Below, in pieces: positions 26,063 to 36,983 of a stretch of 64,000 bases of DNA. The position numbers were made by a program, and so were the translations under genes. Origin of the DNA: Capsaspora owczarzaki ATCC 30864. Taxonomy: Eukaryota > Opisthokonta > Filasterea. A model generated the notes under the pieces. That model made no database searches, was not told the DNA's origin, and worked only from the letters and a program-made list of their open reading frames with translations. The stretch lies in NCBI RefSeq assembly GCF_000151315.2, contig NW_011887293.1, positions 1,557,208 to 1,621,207 of the forward strand, read 5' to 3'. The stretch's first letter is position 1, and each line of letters begins with the position of its first letter.

Positions 26063-28121
26063 ATGTCTGCCTTCTGGGGTACGAAAACCAAGCCCCGCGC
26101 AGTGACCAGTTGCTATGCTAATTTCTTTTCGTTCATGATTTTTTTTGACAACCCGTTTTTGTATTTTTAAGTTTTATTTTGCCGCTCTCGCTGAATGCTC
26201 ACCGTTTGATTCTCGCTCCCCCCTCGTCCGCCTCCCCCTTCTCTCCTCCCCGCTCCCCGCCCCACCCGCGGCAGGTGTTGAGATCGAGCCTGGCAAGATG
26301 TACTCGCAGCTCGTCAGCGCGTCGTTCTACATCAAGCTTGTAAGTTTCCGCGACTGTGAAGCTCCCACGTTGTTGGCCCACATGCGCTCCTGCCCCCCAG
26401 TACACACTTTCCCCCCTTTCCCGTTGCTGCCCTTTCCTTCCCCCTGTGTGTCTGTGGGGGGAGATCACTCGCGCTCACAGCCCTGAATCGCACAACTCTG
26501 CGCGAAAACCGAGAACGCAGCAACGAGCAAATCGAAAAAATCAATCAGATTCGAAATCATCCAAAGCGCAATGAAAACGCAATGCATGAAGCCAAAAAAA
26601 AAAAAAAAAAAAAAATCTCCAAAAAAAAAAATCCTCAACGCAACATGTGTGCAGTGACTTCCCACTCAATGTCGACCTTTCTGTGTGCGTTGCTGCTCAC
26701 TGTGCCGTCCCCCCTCCGTTTACTTGTTGCTTTTGGTGGCTAGGCGTCGCTGGGCGCCGAAGTCGAGGACGACGCACGCGCTACCGTCTACCTGACTGCC
26801 GAGCGCAAGACCTTCCCGATCTCGACTCTGATCGGCGGCCGCATCATGCAGCAAAACCTCGATCTGTACATCGAGGAGGGCACCAAGATCACCTTCCGCG
26901 TCAGCGGTCAAGTGTACGGGGTCTGGTGTCTTTTTTTTTTTTGTTTGTTTGTTTTCATTGTTCTTGCTCAATACTCACTCGCATCTCCATCTGTTTGTTT
27001 TCCACTTCTTAGCCCCGTTCACCTTGTCGGCCACCTTGCACCGATCGGCGAGTACATGGACTACGACGATGACGACGACGAGTACGACGACGACGAAGAA
27101 GATGCCGACCTCGAGGACATGGACGACGAGGAAGACTCTGAGGACGACGACGTGCAGACCAAGAAGGCTCTTCGCCGTACGGTTGCTGAGTTGAAGCGTG
27201 TGGGGGTGTAGCTGTTTTGAAGACGCGTTCTGACGAATCTGTTTTGCGGTTTGTCGTCACTTTAGGCCTGATTGCCGACGAGGCTGATGACGATGAAGAC
27301 GACGACGAGGACGACGAGGAGGACGACGAGGAAGATCTTGAGGACGAGGACGACGAGGATGACGAGGAGGAAGACGAGGAGGAAGATGCTCCAGTGAACG
27401 GCAAGAAGCGCGCTGCCATCACCAGCCTCCCTGTGAGTTGATGTTGTTCTTTTTCTTTGAACAAAACCATCTCATCCGCACTGCTCACTTCTTGTCAACC
27501 TCTTTGCTGCTACCTTGCATTTTTTTGCAGGACTCCAAGCGCGCCCGCGTTGAGGAGAAGAAGCCCGAGGCTGCCAAGAGCGCTCAGACCCCGACCAAGC
27601 CTGTGGTCGCCGCCGCTGCTGCCGCCGCCGCTGCTGCTTCGCCTGCTCAGAAGGGCAAGCAGACCCCGGCTGCCGCCGCTGCTTCCCCTGCCCAGAAGGC
27701 TGCTGCCGCCGCTGCTTCCCCTGCCCAGAAGGCTGCTGCCTCGCCCGCTCAAAAGCCCGCTGCTGCCACCGCCTCGCCGCTTCAAAAGAAGACCCTCCAG
27801 GGCGGCCTGGTCATGGAAGACAAGGTTGTTGGCACTGGTGCACTTGCCGCTCCCGGCAAGAAGATTGCCTGCTACTACTATGGCAAGCTCAAGTCGGGCA
27901 AGATGTTTGACTCGTGCACGTCCGGCAAGCCGTTCGGCTTCAAGCTCGGCGCTGGCGAGGTTATCAAGGGCTGGGACATTGGCATTGCAGGAATGCGTGT
28001 CGGTGGCAAGCGCACGCTCACCATCCCCGCTCCCCTCGCTTATGGCGCTCGCGGCTCCCCACCGACCATCCCCCCGAACTCGACCCTGACCTTTGACGTC
28101 GAGCTCAAGAACGTCCTTTAA
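26063..28121 (+). CDS. Nucleoplasmin-like FKBP (Fpr3/Fpr4/FKBP39 type) nuclear prolyl isomerase
   Basis: Exons: 26063-26078, 26275-26339, 26744-26913, 27013-27176, 27266-27432 and 27531-28121, giving about 390 aa. The N-terminal 90 residues form a nucleoplasmin-like domain ([16 protein letters not shown], then [16 protein letters not shown] and [16 protein letters not shown]). Two long Asp/Glu tracts follow, then a Lys/Ala/Pro linker with repeated ASPAQKAA units. A C-terminal FKBP domain fills the last 110 residues with its active-site marks: [27 protein letters not shown] and TLTFDVEL. Yeast Fpr3/Fpr4 and insect FKBP39 share this order and act in the nucleolus and on chromatin as histone chaperones and prolyl isomerases. 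The donor of exon 4 (27177) is the least certain junction. The acidic tracts fit histone binding. Confidence 0.9.
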
Positions 28122-28509
28122 TTTGTTTTTCAACCGACCTTTTTTTTCCATACTAACACGCACAAAGGCAGCAAAAAGCACGCACACAAGACAAGAAGAA
28201 GAAACAAGATACAAACCTTTCTCGACTTCTTTTTTTTTTTTGGTTCTTTTGTTGTTGGTCATGCTTGCTAAGATTTCTTTTTCATGTTCTTTGTTATTGC
28301 GGATGGGTGCGCTCGTTATTCTGGTCGCCTTCGTCCATATTGTTTGTTACACACTAAATTCATTTTTTTTTTCAATGCTTTTCACCGTGCAGTGACTCTG
28401 AATTTGCAATGCGCGCGTCACGTTGAGTGTTGATCCAGTGAGATCCTGTTCGTGCTCAGCTCCTAAGCTGGGGCTCAGTTCTCCTTTTTTGGTTTTGTCG
28501 TTTGTTTGG
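28122..28509. other. Spacer between the FKBP gene and MON1
   Basis: FKBP 3' UTR and MON1 promoter, with a T tract near 28230. No gene seen. Confidence 0.55.
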
Positions 28510-31429
28510 ATGGCAAGCGAAATTGAGTTTCTTGGCGAGGCGCCTGGCTCCCAGTATGCCGCTTTGTTTTGCTCTCGTTGATTTTAGTTGTTACTGTTTT
28601 TCTTTCGGTTCGGTTTCGATTGGGGTTTGTTTCTCATATGACTTTCTCATTCCCAATCCTCACCAACCCTCCCTCCCTCTCTCCCTCTCTCTCCCTCTCT
28701 CTCTGCCCCTCCAACGCAATTTGCATCGTCGTTCGCGTTTCCAGCTACTCTGGCGATGCGCTGCTGCTCGCGGACGAGGAGGCGGACGACTCGGTCTCGG
28801 TCTCGGGCGGATCCTCAACGCCGACCTCGCAGCTGCTCGCTGGCGGCGTCGGCAGCGCTGGTCCAGACACGGACGCGGTTGCCTCTGCATTGCAGGCCGG
28901 CGATCTCGAGGCGGATCGCGACGACGACGACGACGACGACGACGGCGCGGCCAATCCATCCTCGTCCAGCCAACCAGCAGCAACAGGAGGCACTGCAGCA
29001 GCGACAGCAGCAAGTCCCGCGCGGAGGCCCAGGCTCGCGTCCACATCGCTCAAGGAAGCTCTTCGTGCCGAGGCGTCCGTGTCCAGTCGATCCGGAGCTT
29101 CCGCTGCGAATGCTAACGCTGCAGCATCATCCGCTACTGCTGGGTTAGCACCCGCGGCATCGTCGCCAGCAAGCAACAATTCTGCATCCAGCACAGCATC
29201 AGACAAGCCTGCTCCCCAGGCGGCTCATCAGAGCGACAGCGTCGTCGAGTCCGCGGAAGGTTGGTTCAAAGTGAACTTGGCTTTGATTGTGTGGCTGTCA
29301 GATTCTGAGATTCTGTGGGAAATCTCATTTTCGCTCTGTCTTGCTTGTAGACATCCCGTTCAACTGGGCGGCAGACGAAAAACACATCTTCATCCTGAGT
29401 AATGCCGGCAAGCCCATCTACAGCAGGTGTGTAGTCGAATCTGCGTGTTGCTCTGCGCTGCGCTTGCAGAGCGCCTGCTCATCTGACGCTGGTCTTGGTT
29501 GGTAGATACGGAAGCGAAGATCGCCTCGTCACGATGATGGGTGTCATTCAAGCGCTCGTTTCTTTCGTGCAAGACAAGAACGACACGTTGCGGTGAGAAG
29601 ACTCGAGTTTGTTTGCCGATGTTGTGACGGTTTTTTCTCGCTCACCTTCTTGATGTTGCTCTGCCAGCTCGATTATTGCCGGCGATTATCGCTTTGTGTT
29701 CCTGTCAAAAGGTCCCATCATTCTTGTGGCAGTCGCCCGAACGGGAGAATCCGAAATGCATGTAAGCCCTTTGTTGCTTTTCTGTGGTTGTTTCTCAATT
29801 GCGCGACTCTGTTGGACCTATCGTTTGCACGTTTCTACCATGCTGACTGACGCGCGATGCTCTGGCCTGAATCACAGCTGAGCTCTCAACTGCACATTGT
29901 CTACAATCAAATTATCAGTGTTTTGACACACACCCAACTGACGTCGATTTTTGAGCAGCGCCGCAACTATGACTTGCGTCGCATGTTGGCCGGTACGACC
30001 CGCGCTTGCTTTGAGTTGTCTTCATCTCCCAATTTGTACTGACCATTCCTCTGTCATTCTTGTATTTCCAGGCACGGAAAAGTTCTTTGACAGTCTGATC
30101 ACTTTGGTCGACTCGGACCCTAGCTTCTTTTTGACGGCAGTGCGCTGCTTGCCGTTAGCACCCACCATCCGCAACACTATTGGGCAAACCCTGCAGCAGA
30201 ATCGACCTGCTGTAAGAAGTTGTACTTTTTGTTTTTTTTTACTTCTTGTGATTTGTGTGAAATCTGACTGAAACCTCTCGTTTGGTGGTTTTTTTGGCGT
30301 CAATAGGATTTATTGTTTGCAATGATGATTGCAGAGAAGCAGCTCGTGACCCTTGTGCGACCGAAAAAGTATCCGCTGCATCCTTCTGGTATGTAGAGCT
30401 GGCCCAAAACTCCTGTCCGAGCTGCTGACCTTTTGTCGTCCTTTCTCACTGTCTCTGCATCTCGGTGTCCTAGATTTATTGTTGATATTCAACCTTGTCA
30501 ATGCTTCTACGTCATTTTCGGCCGCGGAGTCGTGGATTCCGCTGTGCTTGCCCAAGTTTAACAACCGCGGCTTTCTGCACGCGCACGTTTCCTATCTCGA
30601 CGCGGATTTGGAAACCGATGCGGATGCGCCTGCACGCTCTGGCTCGGGACGTGTCTGCCTCTTGCTCATCACAACCAACAAGGACTTGTTCTTTGTCTTG
30701 TCCGAGTTCCGGAAACAAATCTTGCAATCTTTGCAAGCGACGCAGTCCATGGAAGCGATTCAAGACGCCCTTGATCGTGAAAACTATCGCATTGGTACGA
30801 CTTTGACGCTCCATATCTATTTTGAATTGGGAGTGAAACAAGAAGAAGTCTTGTCACTAACTCTGGTCGGTTTGATTTATTGTTTTGTTTTGTTTTGTTT
30901 TTCAGCGCATGTCGACATTGCTGGTCTCCGTCATTTCATCTACAAGTCTAAGAACACTTCTCAGTTTACTCAGCCCGAGCTCGAGGCACCGTACACGACG
31001 CCTGAAGAGCGCCAACGGTAAAGGCGACTCCAACTCTTTGATAAAACCGATTTGTCTGTTGATTGGTGTTTGCTCACTTCGGATTGTCTCTTTCGACCAA
31101 CTCTCAGGCTTTTCCGTCAGTACCAGCACGTCCATTCTGCCATCCACTCGACAGCACGGCCACTGAAGATATATTTCAACAATGGATCGAAAGAAGCCAT
31201 GCTCGGATGGGTATGCTCAGGAATTATTTTTGTCTTTGCCTGCTTGCAGTTCTCTGACCTTTGCCTTTTCCCCCGTTCGTATTCGCAGATCACCACCAAT
31301 TTTGAGCTTTATGCCACTTTCGGACCGCTCGTTACAAAGAGTGGTGCTATCGCGGCAGTCAATCGTCTGCTCCAATGGATCAAACACGAAGAAGACAAAC
31401 TGTTCATCCTCAACGCCCAAGTTTTTTAA
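28510..31429 (+). CDS. MON1: Vacuolar fusion protein MON1
   Basis: Subunit of the MON1-CCZ1 exchange factor that loads Rab7 on late endosomes. Twelve exons: 28510-28553, 28745-29259, 29351-29426, 29506-29592, 29668-29761, 29878-29992, 30072-30211, 30307-30388, 30474-30794, 30906-31017, 31108-31210 and 31289-31429, giving 609 aa. The first 185 residues are acidic and Ser/Ala-rich, as is usual at the N terminus of MON1. The conserved part starts DEKHIFILSNAGKPIYSRYG and includes GVIQALVSF, YRFVFLSKGPIILVAV, RRNYDLRRMLAGTEKF, WIPLCLPKFNNRGFLHAHVS and HFIYKSK. These fit its three longin-type domains. The protein ends KLFILNAQVF. Exon 1 was chosen because its Met and CA|GTATGC donor give the right phase. 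The remaining exon junctions are well supported. Confidence 0.93.
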
Positions 31430-31747
31430 CATCATTATCGTGATGATCGTGTGTGTGTGTGTGTGCGTGCGTGCGGGCCTCGTGGGACTTGTCCTGGCTA
31501 TTGTTGTCGAATAGTAAAGAATCAACAGCTCAACAGTCAACAAACCCGAAAAAAGAGCTTCAAGCTTCATTTCGTAAAACGAGCACAAAACAAAAACACG
31601 CACACGAACACACACACGAACACACACGGCGACGGAACACCGCCAGCGACGACAAAATCTCCAGCCAGCAGCCAAACAACAACACTTTCCCAAAAAACCA
31701 GAGCCGGTGGAACGCCCGAGACTACGGAAACGACCGTGACCCCGCGT
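31430..31747. other. Convergent 3' spacer of MON1 and the LPA acyltransferase
   Basis: Two genes end toward each other here. It contains GT and CACACGAA repeats near 31450 and 31600. No gene seen. Confidence 0.6.
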
Positions 31748-32950
31748 CTAATCCTCTTTCTTGGCGTGCTGCTTCTTCTTCTTGTTGGCCTTGCTAAAGT
31801 CGACGAGGAACTTGACAATGTAGCCGAGAATCAAGAGGAAGGCAAAGATGGAGGCGACCGTCCAGTGTTCACCGGCTTGCACGGCGCGGTAAATGTAGCG
31901 AAGGAAGAGGCCAGAGATGAGGGTGCACCAAGAGGCCATGGTCACGAGGGGGAAGAGGTGGCGCTTGATCTCCCACGACTCGCCGGGGAAGTGCTGGTTT
32001 TGCTTGTGGTACTCGAGCAGATCGTCCTTTCGGCTGTAGAGGTCGCGGCACCACTGCTGGATGGCGTCGGCATCTTGCGGGAGGTCCTTGATGTTGTGGA
32101 TTTCAATGTTCATGTGGACTTCGCCCGACTTGCCCTGGAGCATCGAGCCCACGTTCGGCTCGCGGCCCTCCGGGAAGGCAAAGGTGACGTCGTAGACCTT
32201 GGTGACGACATCCCGAAGCCCCATGGCCGTGTACGCAAAGCCCTTGGTGCGCGGGACGAGCAAGTGTCGGAGCACGGGCAAGTTGTTTGCGCGGGCAAAC
32301 TCCTGGCTGGCGCGGTGCTTCTCCTCCGTGTACCGCGTGCCTTCCGCAAAGATGACCATCCAGAACGGCAGGGGGAAGCCGTCGAGTGACTTGCAGGCGC
32401 TTGCGAGCTTGGACTGGTCCTTGTCCCACGCGCGGGAGAGGAAGACAAACTCCAAAAACCACCACGACCAGCCGAGGATTGGGAGGAACTTTGTGTTGCC
32501 CTTCATGTAGGCCTTGGCGCCGCCGAGGCAGTTGTACTTTTCGGCCAGCACGAGGCCAAAGAGCCAGTCGACGTCCGAGCGGTGGTTGCACAGCGCAACG
32601 CCCTGGTCGACACCGATGGAGGCCTCGAGCGCCTTGCGGGACGAGCTGGAGAGGACGACCTTGATGCCGGCCCACCACTCGGCAACCCAGATCATCTCGG
32701 ACCAGTGGATCTGGATGATTGTGTGGTTGAAGCGGCGGTAGAGCAGCGGCGACACCGGCCACAGCAGCAGCGACGCGAGCTGGAGCACGTTCACGGCCAG
32801 CCCCGAAATCAGAAAGACGAGGCCAAAGAAGACGCCCGGGATGCCCGACTCGCACACGCGCGTCCACAGGCCCTTGCTGGCGTTACTGCCACTGCCGCCG
32901 TTGCTCGTCGAGCCAGCAGCGCGGCGATTCGTGGTCGCTGCAGCAGGCAT
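31748..32950 (-). CDS. 1-acyl-sn-glycerol-3-phosphate acyltransferase, AGPAT3/4/5 type
   Basis: Intronless, 400 aa. Converts lysophosphatidate to phosphatidate or a related lysophospholipid acylation in the ER. Membrane segments lie at about 38-70 and again near residues 340-385. The PlsC domain has the HX4D motif NHRSDVDW (His123, Asp128), the FAEGTRYTEEKH motif (EGTR block) and VPRTKGFAYT, the exact arrangement of animal AGPAT3/4/5. The C terminus is Lys-rich and ends KKED, which fits the KKxx signal for retrieval to the ER. The N-terminal Ser/Gly/Asn stretch is disordered. It sits tail to tail with MON1 and head to head with the small glycine-rich ORF. The substrate subtype is not resolved. 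Confidence 0.92.
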   Translation of the reverse strand: MPAAATTNRRAAGSTSNGGSGSNASKGLWTRVCESGIPGVFFGLVFLISGLAVNVLQLASLLLWPVSPLLYRRFNHTIIQIHWSEMIWVAEWWAGIKVVLSSSSRKALEASIGVDQGVALCNHRSDVDWLFGLVLAEKYNCLGGAKAYMKGNTKFLPILGWSWWFLEFVFLSRAWDKDQSKLASACKSLDGFPLPFWMVIFAEGTRYTEEKHRASQEFARANNLPVLRHLLVPRTKGFAYTAMGLRDVVTKVYDVTFAFPEGREPNVGSMLQGKSGEVHMNIEIHNIKDLPQDADAIQQWCRDLYSRKDDLLEYHKQNQHFPGESWEIKRHLFPLVTMASWCTLISGLFLRYIYRAVQAGEHWTVASIFAFLLILGYIVKFLVDFSKANKKKKQHAKKED

Positions 32951-33463
<513 letters not shown>

Positions 33464-33676
33464 ATGCCAGAAACGGGAAGCAAATCAGGCGGCGATGGCG
33501 GCGCGGGCGCGCACAACAGCGCTCAAGGCAACGGAGGCGGCTGGCCCTCGACGACCGGAAATCCGTCGGGCGGAGGTCGCTCGAACGCGGCTCCTGGCGC
33601 AACTGCCACTCAAGGCGCAGGTGGCTGGCCGAGCACGACTGGAAACCCCTCCGGCACCGGACGCAGCAACAACTGA
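33464..33676 (+). CDS. Small glycine-rich repeat protein, unknown function
   Basis: A 70-aa open frame beginning MPETGSKSGGDGG. It contains two copies of the unit GGWPSTTGNPSGxGRSN separated by an Ala/Thr/Gly linker. The repeat has low nucleotide identity at synonymous sites but a conserved peptide, which favours real coding. No signal peptide, membrane segment or known domain is visible. It could be a small disordered protein. It is followed by a T tract at 33725-33750 and converges on NIP7. The start could also lie upstream at 33428, which is not an ATG. Confidence 0.55.
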   Translation: MPETGSKSGGDGGAGAHNSAQGNGGGWPSTTGNPSGGGRSNAAPGATATQGAGGWPSTTGNPSGTGRSNN

Positions 33677-34061
33677 ATGGCGCAGACCGGCTTTTTGCGC
33701 CTTTTTTGTACATAGAACGCCACTTTTTTTTTTTTTTTTTTTTTTTTTTTGCCTGTACCTTATCGCTTTTGCGCACTTGTACCTTTCATGTCACAATAGC
33801 AAAAAGTTTGAAGAGTTTTTATATAGTACATAACGCCAATGCAGCAAAACGACAATTTTGCATTGAGCAACAACAGCAACAACGACAACAACACCAACAA
33901 CTTGCTTATTTTTTTTTTTCCTGCATGATTTTGGTTTTCTTTTTCCCTGGCTGGATTCACTAGTGTTGATGGGCAAATGTTCAAGATGTACATCCGAAAA
34001 CGAACGCGACAGGCCGTTTGCATTGCGTTTTTGGGTGCCGCCCAGCGGTTCAACACTGGAA
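33677..34061. other. Convergent 3' spacer of the glycine-rich ORF and NIP7
   Basis: Contains a T tract near 33725-33750 and CAA-type repeats near 33870. No gene seen. Confidence 0.6.
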
Positions 34062-35323
34062 TTATGTGAGGGCATCTTCGTCACGAAGATACTCGCCGAC
34101 ATCTGCTTGGTGGAAAACAATGATACCCCGTGGGATCGAGCTTTCGGCAGTCTTGCGTCGAGTACGCAGCGACGCCAAAGCCGAGCGGGATGTCGTTCAT
34201 CGAGTAGACAACAACGCCCTGGTACCTTGGCGTGTCTTCTGTAATGCGACCAAGACCCGACTTGAGGACGTGGTTGCCGTACAAGTACGACTGCTCTGCG
34301 TTTGGCTTGACCCAGACCTTGAACTTTGCATAGGGAGCAAGGAACTCGAGTGCCGTCACCTGCAGGCGGAACTTGCCCGACTTTGTAAACTTGCCAAAGC
34401 ACGTTCCGAGCGACATGAGGTTATCCCGGGCAACGCTCGTCGCCTGAAGGCAAGTGCAGCCCAAAAACAAATCGGAGAATCGCACGAGAGTCAGAATATT
34501 GCACTTCTCAGAAAACGGTCTCTGAATCTCAGACTACGAGTTTCCCCATTCTCCCATTCTCCTCCACCTCTACCTCCACCTCCACCTCCAAATCCCCAAT
34601 ACCCGCACCATTTCACATGAGCTGAAGGGCTGCAAAAGTGATCCACATCAACACACACCTCTCGAGCGATGAGAAACCGACCTCCCATCAGCTCCCTCAC
34701 ATCTCGCTCCCTCCCGCGCGCTTTTTTCAAGAATCGCTACTTTTCGCTCCCGCTCAAGATCGCCCGTCTTGCGGTCAAGCAAAGGTCAACGACAATCCCG
34801 TTGCCTCGTTCGCTGCTCCACGAGGGCCGATCGCTGTTCTCCATTGTCGCCCTCCCCGTCGCTCCTCCTCCCTCCCCCCCCTGCAACCTTCCCTGAATCA
34901 AAAGTCGGAGGCTTTTTGGACGTGCAGAGTGCCGGTCAGTGCTGCAGTGAAGGCGGAACTTGACGCGCCAGTCCGCACAACGCCAATGCAACGCCAATGC
35001 ACTCTCATCCACATGGCTAAATCCCTCGTCCCCGCGTCTGTCGTCCTGCACTCCTCGACCGATTCAACTCTATGCACTTTCCAACCATGAAACCCCTCCC
35101 CCCGCTCCCCGACTCCTCGAAACAAAATACGAAAGGCACGCGCTTGGACGGAATGGCTGACCTTGCGCATAATCTCCTCAGAGACGTAGTACACGCGGTC
35201 GCGGTGCAGCCGGAAGCAGTACATGCCGTCGGGGCGGTCGATCAGCAGCTGAATGTTGCCGCCAATGTAGTTGGCGAGCTTCTCAAAGAAGATCTTGGTC
35301 TCGTCTTCCGTCAATGGCCGCAT
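34062..35323 (-). CDS. NIP7: 60S ribosome biogenesis protein NIP7, with a one-base frameshift
   Basis: Needed for 27S pre-rRNA processing in the nucleolus. Two exons, 35323-35162 and 34443-34062. Exon 1 encodes [20 protein letters not shown] to [10 protein letters not shown]. Exon 2 encodes [54 protein letters not shown] and [15 protein letters not shown], the PUA-domain part. After [10 protein letters not shown] the frame slips: a run of four G (minus strand, near 34130) has one base too many. The expected end ([20 protein letters not shown], then TAA) continues in the next frame. Exon 2 is 382 nt, one more than a multiple of three. With that base ignored the protein would be 180 aa, the usual length. 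An assembly or sequencing error is more likely than a broken essential gene. Confidence 0.93.
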
Positions 35324-35867
35324 TTTCACCAACAAGGAAGGGGGTTGAAAATTGTATGAAGAAAGATGGAGTGGACCAAAGGAAGGATGGAAAAGGAAGG
35401 ATGGAAAAGGAACTGAGACGGATCCAAAAAAGTGGGAAGAAATCTCAGAAACTAAACAAAAGAGGCAACTTGACTGAGCGGGAGGCGAAAAGAAGGAAAG
35501 TGGATGAGGTTTGAATGGACAGAACACAGCTCGAACTCTGTGTCAACCGTAATGTAAACCAGCTACGTGAATGCTCTGGTTGAACCGTTCAAGCAAACCA
35601 TAGCCCCATTGCGTGTCAGTTGGCAGAACACATTGAAAGTAGAGCCAGATTTCAACAGAGCGGACCGGTCTTTTTTTTTTTTTTTTTTGCCGCTTGTAAT
35701 CTCTCTCCGCTCAAACGAATCGCACCATCTCAAACGATAAACACCAATATCTCATTCATAACACACAAAACACAATCCGTTTCGCATTGCCATCCACAGC
35801 TTTCAAAGAAAATTGCCGCGACTATTCTCCGGAATCCGAATTCATTCGCAGACAAGCAGCAGCAGTG
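35324..35867. other. Spacer between the NIP7 start and the SPCS1 stop
   Basis: Tandem minus-strand genes. It holds the NIP7 promoter with GGAT/GGAAAAGGA repeats near 35370-35410 and the SPCS1 3' UTR with a T tract near 35672. No gene seen. Confidence 0.55.
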
Positions 35868-36738
35868 CTATTTATGTTTGGCTCCTTCTGCTGGTTGACT
35901 GCTTGGTGCAGATGAAGCCAAAGGAGTGGTCGTAGCCAATCCCTCAGCGGCGCCGTGATCACCGCCTTTTAATGGCGGCAGGAAGGTTACCGGGTGGCGA
36001 CGATAGAATGGCCATGGCGGAACAACCAACTGCGATCGGCCAGTCAAACAGAATTTCAAGCAGCCAAGCAAGTTCGAGTGAGAAAAGCAGCCATCAAGGT
36101 CGCATGAGGCACGAAAGGCATGGCTTTCCACACGGAACGAATCAGGCAGTGACCCTCGCCAAATATCGCACCAAGTGCCGCTCCTCTTCCCTTCTTGATA
36201 TCTCACAGATCCCAAACGGCACTCACCAAAACGCAGAACGCGGCTGCGGCTGCAGAGAGATACAAGGTCATCATAAAGTCTTGAAGCATCCAGCCAACAG
36301 CGAACGCAATGACCTGTCGTCCATTCACCCAGCGACCAACAACAGCACCAAGATCGGTGATTCCACGATGAGCATGGCAGGCTTGAAGGAGTGAAGCAAA
36401 GGCCCTTTCCCTACCGCTGAGCCAGACAGAATCCAAGTGAAGAGGTCTTCAGCGAGCTTCTGGCCATGGTAGTCCTGCAATGACACACACACACACACGC
36501 ACACAAGAGCCCAATGAGTCACACAGCAAGCGCATCGCATCGCATCGAGTGCATGGGAGGGGTTGGTCGTGGCGACCAGAAACACCCCAGTTACGGATGC
36601 TGAATCCGCAGCGCATGCGTCCTTTCAAAAAACCTCAGACAAGAGGGGGGGGGGGATTAAATGCTGGTTGAACAAAATAGAAAGCTCATTTACAATGGAC
36701 GGGACAGTGTCGACCACTCGCTTGAACAAGGAGGTCAT
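35868..36738 (-). CDS. SPCS1: Signal peptidase complex subunit 1 (SPC12)
   Basis: Small non-catalytic subunit of the ER signal peptidase. Four phase-0 exons, 36738-36694, 36474-36415, 36313-36227 and 36029-35868, give 117 aa. The second exon begins DYHGQKLAEDLFTWILSGSA, matching the cytosolic DYxGQKLAE signature. VIAFAVGWMLQDF and LYLSAAAAAFCVLV form the two-helix hairpin. The family's VPPWPFYRRHPVTFLP follows, then a Gly/Ala/Ser tail ending KHK. Small exons make it easy to miss. Intron 1 contains a CA/GT run and a G tract. Length is comparable to the human subunit of about 100 residues plus a longer tail. Confidence 0.92.
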
Positions 36739-36983
36739 TTTGGTTTTCTGCGTGTTTGCTTGTTCAATGGAAGGACTGGATTGAAGACTGACACAACCAA
36801 ATTCTACGCATAACACATATCTAACACATCCATTCCAACAAGTAAACGACAGAATCATGCCAAACAGCACAACGTTCAACACCGAAACGCACGGGCAAAG
36901 ACAACAACAACATCAACAACACCACCAACAACAACGACAACAGCAACTCGCTTTCATTTCACAGCGCCAGCGCATGGAACACA

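Noticed and set aside
32103-32867. Alternative minus-strand frame within the LPA acyltransferase
   Set aside because: It overlaps the complete PlsC domain in another frame and has no motif.
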